From: Laccaria trichodermophora
Lineage: Eukaryota; Basidiomycota; Agaricomycetes; Agaricales; Hydnangiaceae
Assembly: GCA_018417955.1 (NCBI GenBank)
Contig: JACTVC010000005.1
Coordinates: 620,001 to 684,000 of the forward strand
Reading direction: 5' to 3'
Length of the DNA: 64,000 bases
The notes below the pieces were generated by a model. The model was not told the DNA's origin. It worked only from the letters and a program-made list of their open reading frames with translations, and ran no database searches. Shown here one piece after another: positions 60,901 through 64,000 of the stretch. Each line of letters begins with the position of its first letter. The first letter of the stretch is position 1. The translations under genes were made by a program, and so were the position numbers.

Positions 60901-63900
60901 GATAACCTGACAACCGTGCTCAGGGACTTCGTAGCCAAAAAGGACGCTTTTCCTCGACTGAGATCAATAACATCGTGGCCTTTCTCGAAAAGTTTGCGCC
61001 CTGGAACAACATCTACTTCCAGCAATAGCGGCGATTATATCGCAGTTAGACGATTGTTAACGACACAATACGTTCTTCCTTGGCTGCTTGCTTTGCACAA
61101 CCAAGACGCTGACCTATATAAAGATCTTCTCTACGATACTTGCTACGAGTTTGCGGGAGGTGAAGGATTCGATCCGTATATACTCGGTCCTAACCTAGCA
61201 GATCAAGAACAGGTCAGAATGGCTATTCGTTCTCACAATTTATTTGTACTGATGTTTGCATTGGAACAGTTGTTCAGGCAATCTGACAACACTTTCCGAT
61301 CGATTCTCAGACTCTTTCATGCATCTGTCATTTTCAGTGTGTTCGATGGTGTTATTCTCCGCTGGCTGGAATTTATCACGGCTTCAAATTTGTACTCGAA
61401 GGTCGGTCTCTATCAGTCACTTTTACAATATTAGCTTGACGTGGAGTTAGCCCATGTCTTCCCTGTCCCGGCTGTCATCCCATGAAGCCGGAACTGCACA
61501 ACGATTGAGTAGCCTCATGGATTCAACATCCCCAGCCGTTAACCACTCTGGATCATCATCCGTCGACCCACTCCGCGTAATCGTCAACTTTGCCCACCAA
61601 ACGCCACGAGGATTGTCTACCAGCCTTCGTTGGCTTCTTCTGTTTTCTCGTTCTGGAATTGACATACCGACCGCAATCTTCATGCAATTCTGCTCTCTCG
61701 TCACGGCTCAAGAGCAATTGATCAACGCACAGGTGCTGGTGCAAGCTGTCCTGTCCTCTGTTTGGTTGAGATCTCTAGGAAGGCAGGATATCCAACAAAT
61801 TCTCGCCACTTTGCATGCTCAGTTCTCACGTAACATCTTGGAATCCCTCAAATCCGCAAAAGATATGCTACCAGCGTGGGACCTTCTATCACGATCAACT
61901 CCCTTTTTTACTCAACTCATTCCTTCAGACTTTCTATTATCCGACAATCGCTTGCGTCTTGCTTGCTATTGTACGGATGTGATAGAAATCACATTGTAAC
62001 TCTTGGGATGATACTAGCGGAGGAAATAAAGGAGCTTCCTTCGAGGTCAGTGGATCAACATCTGCATGGTTAGACTGAGTCCAATAATAAATTTCAGGAG
62101 AAAACTGACTGTCCGAGGCTCTGACTTTGTGGATCCAATCAATGTCGAACCAGCGCTTTTGAACGCCCTTGGAGTTTACGCGGAATCAGACGTGGAGGAG
62201 GTCTTGTGTCTTATAGCCAAGTTCTTGAACACCTTTTTAATGGATTCCCCCTTTTTGGAACCATATGAAGTTGATAATTTCATTCTTCGGAATGGAAAAT
62301 TTCTTGCATCCTGGTATGTGCCAAGTCTTTCGTCGTAGGTTCTCCTCAAACTGTGACCTAGCGCCTGGAAGTTCTACAATATCCAGCGACATGATGTAGC
62401 ATCTATACGGACAAATTTCTTACTGCGTACACTTGTTGTCGACGCTGAGCCATTTCAAGATATCTTGTCGGGTGTTTTGTCACATGGCAATTGCTGGGAG
62501 CAACGGTACGTACCACCCTCGAGCTTTACTTTTGCCGATTTGACGGTGGTAGCAAATACAGGCTTTTAGCTACAAACTGTCTGTTCCGGTTTGTGTCCGA
62601 CGTAACCAGCCCAGCTTTTTGTGTCGAAGGGAGGCAGTGGAGGTCAACTGTCACTGACACATTTTACTGCTACTTTACTTCTCTGTGGGCGGATCCAAAA
62701 GTAGGTTCTTGTTTCTTCAAAAAAGAGTTGCCCTTTAACATCTTTTGAAAGGAGGAAATTCGGTTATCCGTTCGGACTTGCTCAGCAACATTGCTTCCTG
62801 CTCACCTTCATGCAATCTCTCAATGTTGGAATGAATCAATGTCAAAGGCTCCGATATCTGAGCGCCTGAGACTGGCTTCGTTTCTCCTGCGGCTTCACCC
62901 TCATTTTTCTGGTTGGAAAGGTCCGCAAATTGACATTCTACACTCTTACAGAGCTTGACCTAGATCTGTCTAGTTTTATCTTGGGATGTCATCATCGAAA
63001 CGCTTACAGAATACGACTCCGATGTAGGCAATGAAATTCATCTCGTCTCCGACCGTCAGGTGAGAGTTGAATTCATGTTTTGAGTGGACCCCTGCGTCTA
63101 ATATCCATGTTTGGTCCCAGTTTGATCCAGAAATGGCGCACCTTCGGGTCAGTCGATCTCCTTTGAAGAAAATGTCTTCCATAACAACTGTTATACAGGT
63201 TGCCATCATTGTTCTGAGTTTGCAGATGATCGCCGACGGGGTTGAAATCGACACGTTTTCTCTGCTTAAACTGAAAGTCGAACTCGTTCGGGTCATCGGG
63301 TTTACTGACATTACAGTATTACCACTTGATGATGCTCATTCGATTCGATTACAATTTGGCGACGTCTCCGAGATTCCAGAGCTCGCTTTCCCCTGCATCG
63401 AAGGGCTAGTATCTGTTCTAGACGCCACCCACCTGCTCACTTTGCCCTCTTCGACCTTCGGCACCATGGGTGAACAGTCCAGGTTCCTTGTAGGGTCCAT
63501 CTTTTTAGACATATCTCTCAGCATCGTCGCAACAGCAAAGGACCTGACGGTTTTCCCAGTCCTGACGCTGAAAAGTCTTCTCGAATCTGTTTATATTATC
63601 ATTCACAAGCATGATTTCGAAAGCAAACATTTAGGGCCTCAGCAGGCTATTTTGCGACGAGCTGTGTTACGAACTGTCGAAATGTTATCGAAAGACATTA
63701 GCTATGACGTTCGCCACGTCGCTCTCTCTGTGTGTCAGGCTTTCATCAAACAATGTCAGAATTTCATGGGATCTGTGGTCTAGTGAGTTATCATTCAATG
63801 TCTTTTAGATACTCCCTGCGACGTCCTTCGTAGCACAATTTTCGAACACGTAACAGAACTTGTCGACGCTCAGAGCATCCAAAATCAAGACGCTCTCGCT

Positions 63901-64000
63901 GCTCAGGGCAAGCTCCTCATCGGGACCACACTCCAGTCGTATGTGCCGGTTTTGATCATATTTTTTGGGCTCAACTATCGACAGCTTTTGCAATGACGGC
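57916..64000 (+). CDS. Very large protein with tandem C1-like cysteine fingers, possibly UNC80-like (5' part)
   Basis: The gene starts at ATG 57916 (the ORF at 57910 begins with TTG) and runs off the window, so at least about 1,800 aa are encoded. The N-terminal 200 residues are Ser/Arg-rich. Helical repeat-like segments follow, for example MQVPELLSLCLSVLTSVVAE and YRFYRLLDLILTLKVDAYND. A cysteine/histidine region at about 59570-59945 holds two clusters, HDCRSCTKAIYGFGLLCPFC with CAVHFDCYDYPEG, and CYVCRDPLWGCAAQGMKCDT with CSLCVHATC, resembling DAG-type C1 fingers. Beyond 60.8 kb the helical pattern continues (YVLPWLLALHNQDADLYKDL, LRLASFLLRLHPHFSGWK). I suspect the UNC80/UNC79 type, partners of a cation channel, but this rests on memory of architecture. 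A frame conflict lies near 60937-61028. Confidence 0.55.

Overview
This 64 kb window is nuclear DNA of a filamentous basidiomycete fungus, most likely an agaricomycete. Genes lie on both strands with intergenic gaps of often 30-500 bp. Coding regions are broken by many introns of about 45-60 nt with GT...AG ends and CTGAC/CTGAT-like branch sites. The gene families are fungal: alpha-1,3-glucan synthase, Ste11-type MAPKKK, ferric reductase, Mup1-type permease, a Coq11-like protein and a DUF4211 protein. The individual ORFs are exon pieces, so I rebuilt genes by joining exons in frame. CDS spans below run from start codon to stop codon and include introns.

Layout: 1-5.9 kb, the 3' part of SRP54, a small membrane protein, a LaeA/UMTA-like methyltransferase and a SCAMP. 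6.1-12.7 kb, a secreted double-psi beta-barrel protein, a Coq11-like protein, mitochondrial adenylate kinase, the N-terminal methyltransferase NTMT1 and the fork-protection protein Csm3/TIPIN. 12.9-23.4 kb, CMR1/WDR76, an unrecognised protein, a mitochondrial SAP-domain protein, a COA8/APOPT protein and nucleoporin Nup133. 23.5-36.4 kb, ferric reductase, Mup1-like permease, exosome subunit Mtr3, PRCC, mitochondrial dehydratase Htd2, long-chain-base kinase and a second methyltransferase. 36.5-51.4 kb, tRNA methyltransferase Trm1, Ste11 and the 8 kb alpha-glucan synthase gene. 51.6-64 kb, NSRP1, a divergent kinase-like protein, an RRM protein, TAF13, a DUF4211 protein and the 5' part of a very large protein with cysteine-rich fingers (possibly UNC80-like).

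Most genes are housekeeping genes of RNA processing, mitochondria, replication and repair, nuclear pore and cell wall. I see no biosynthetic gene cluster, transposon, tRNA, CRISPR array or viral insertion, and no convincing new multi-gene system. The points worth a second look are local: very tight or overlapping divergent and convergent gene pairs, two MCB-like boxes in the 60 bp between NTMT1 and CSM3, a perfect dyad upstream of CMR1, a non-AUG open extension before TRM1, a frame conflict in the last gene, an unusual activation-loop motif in a kinase, and several proteins of unknown function.
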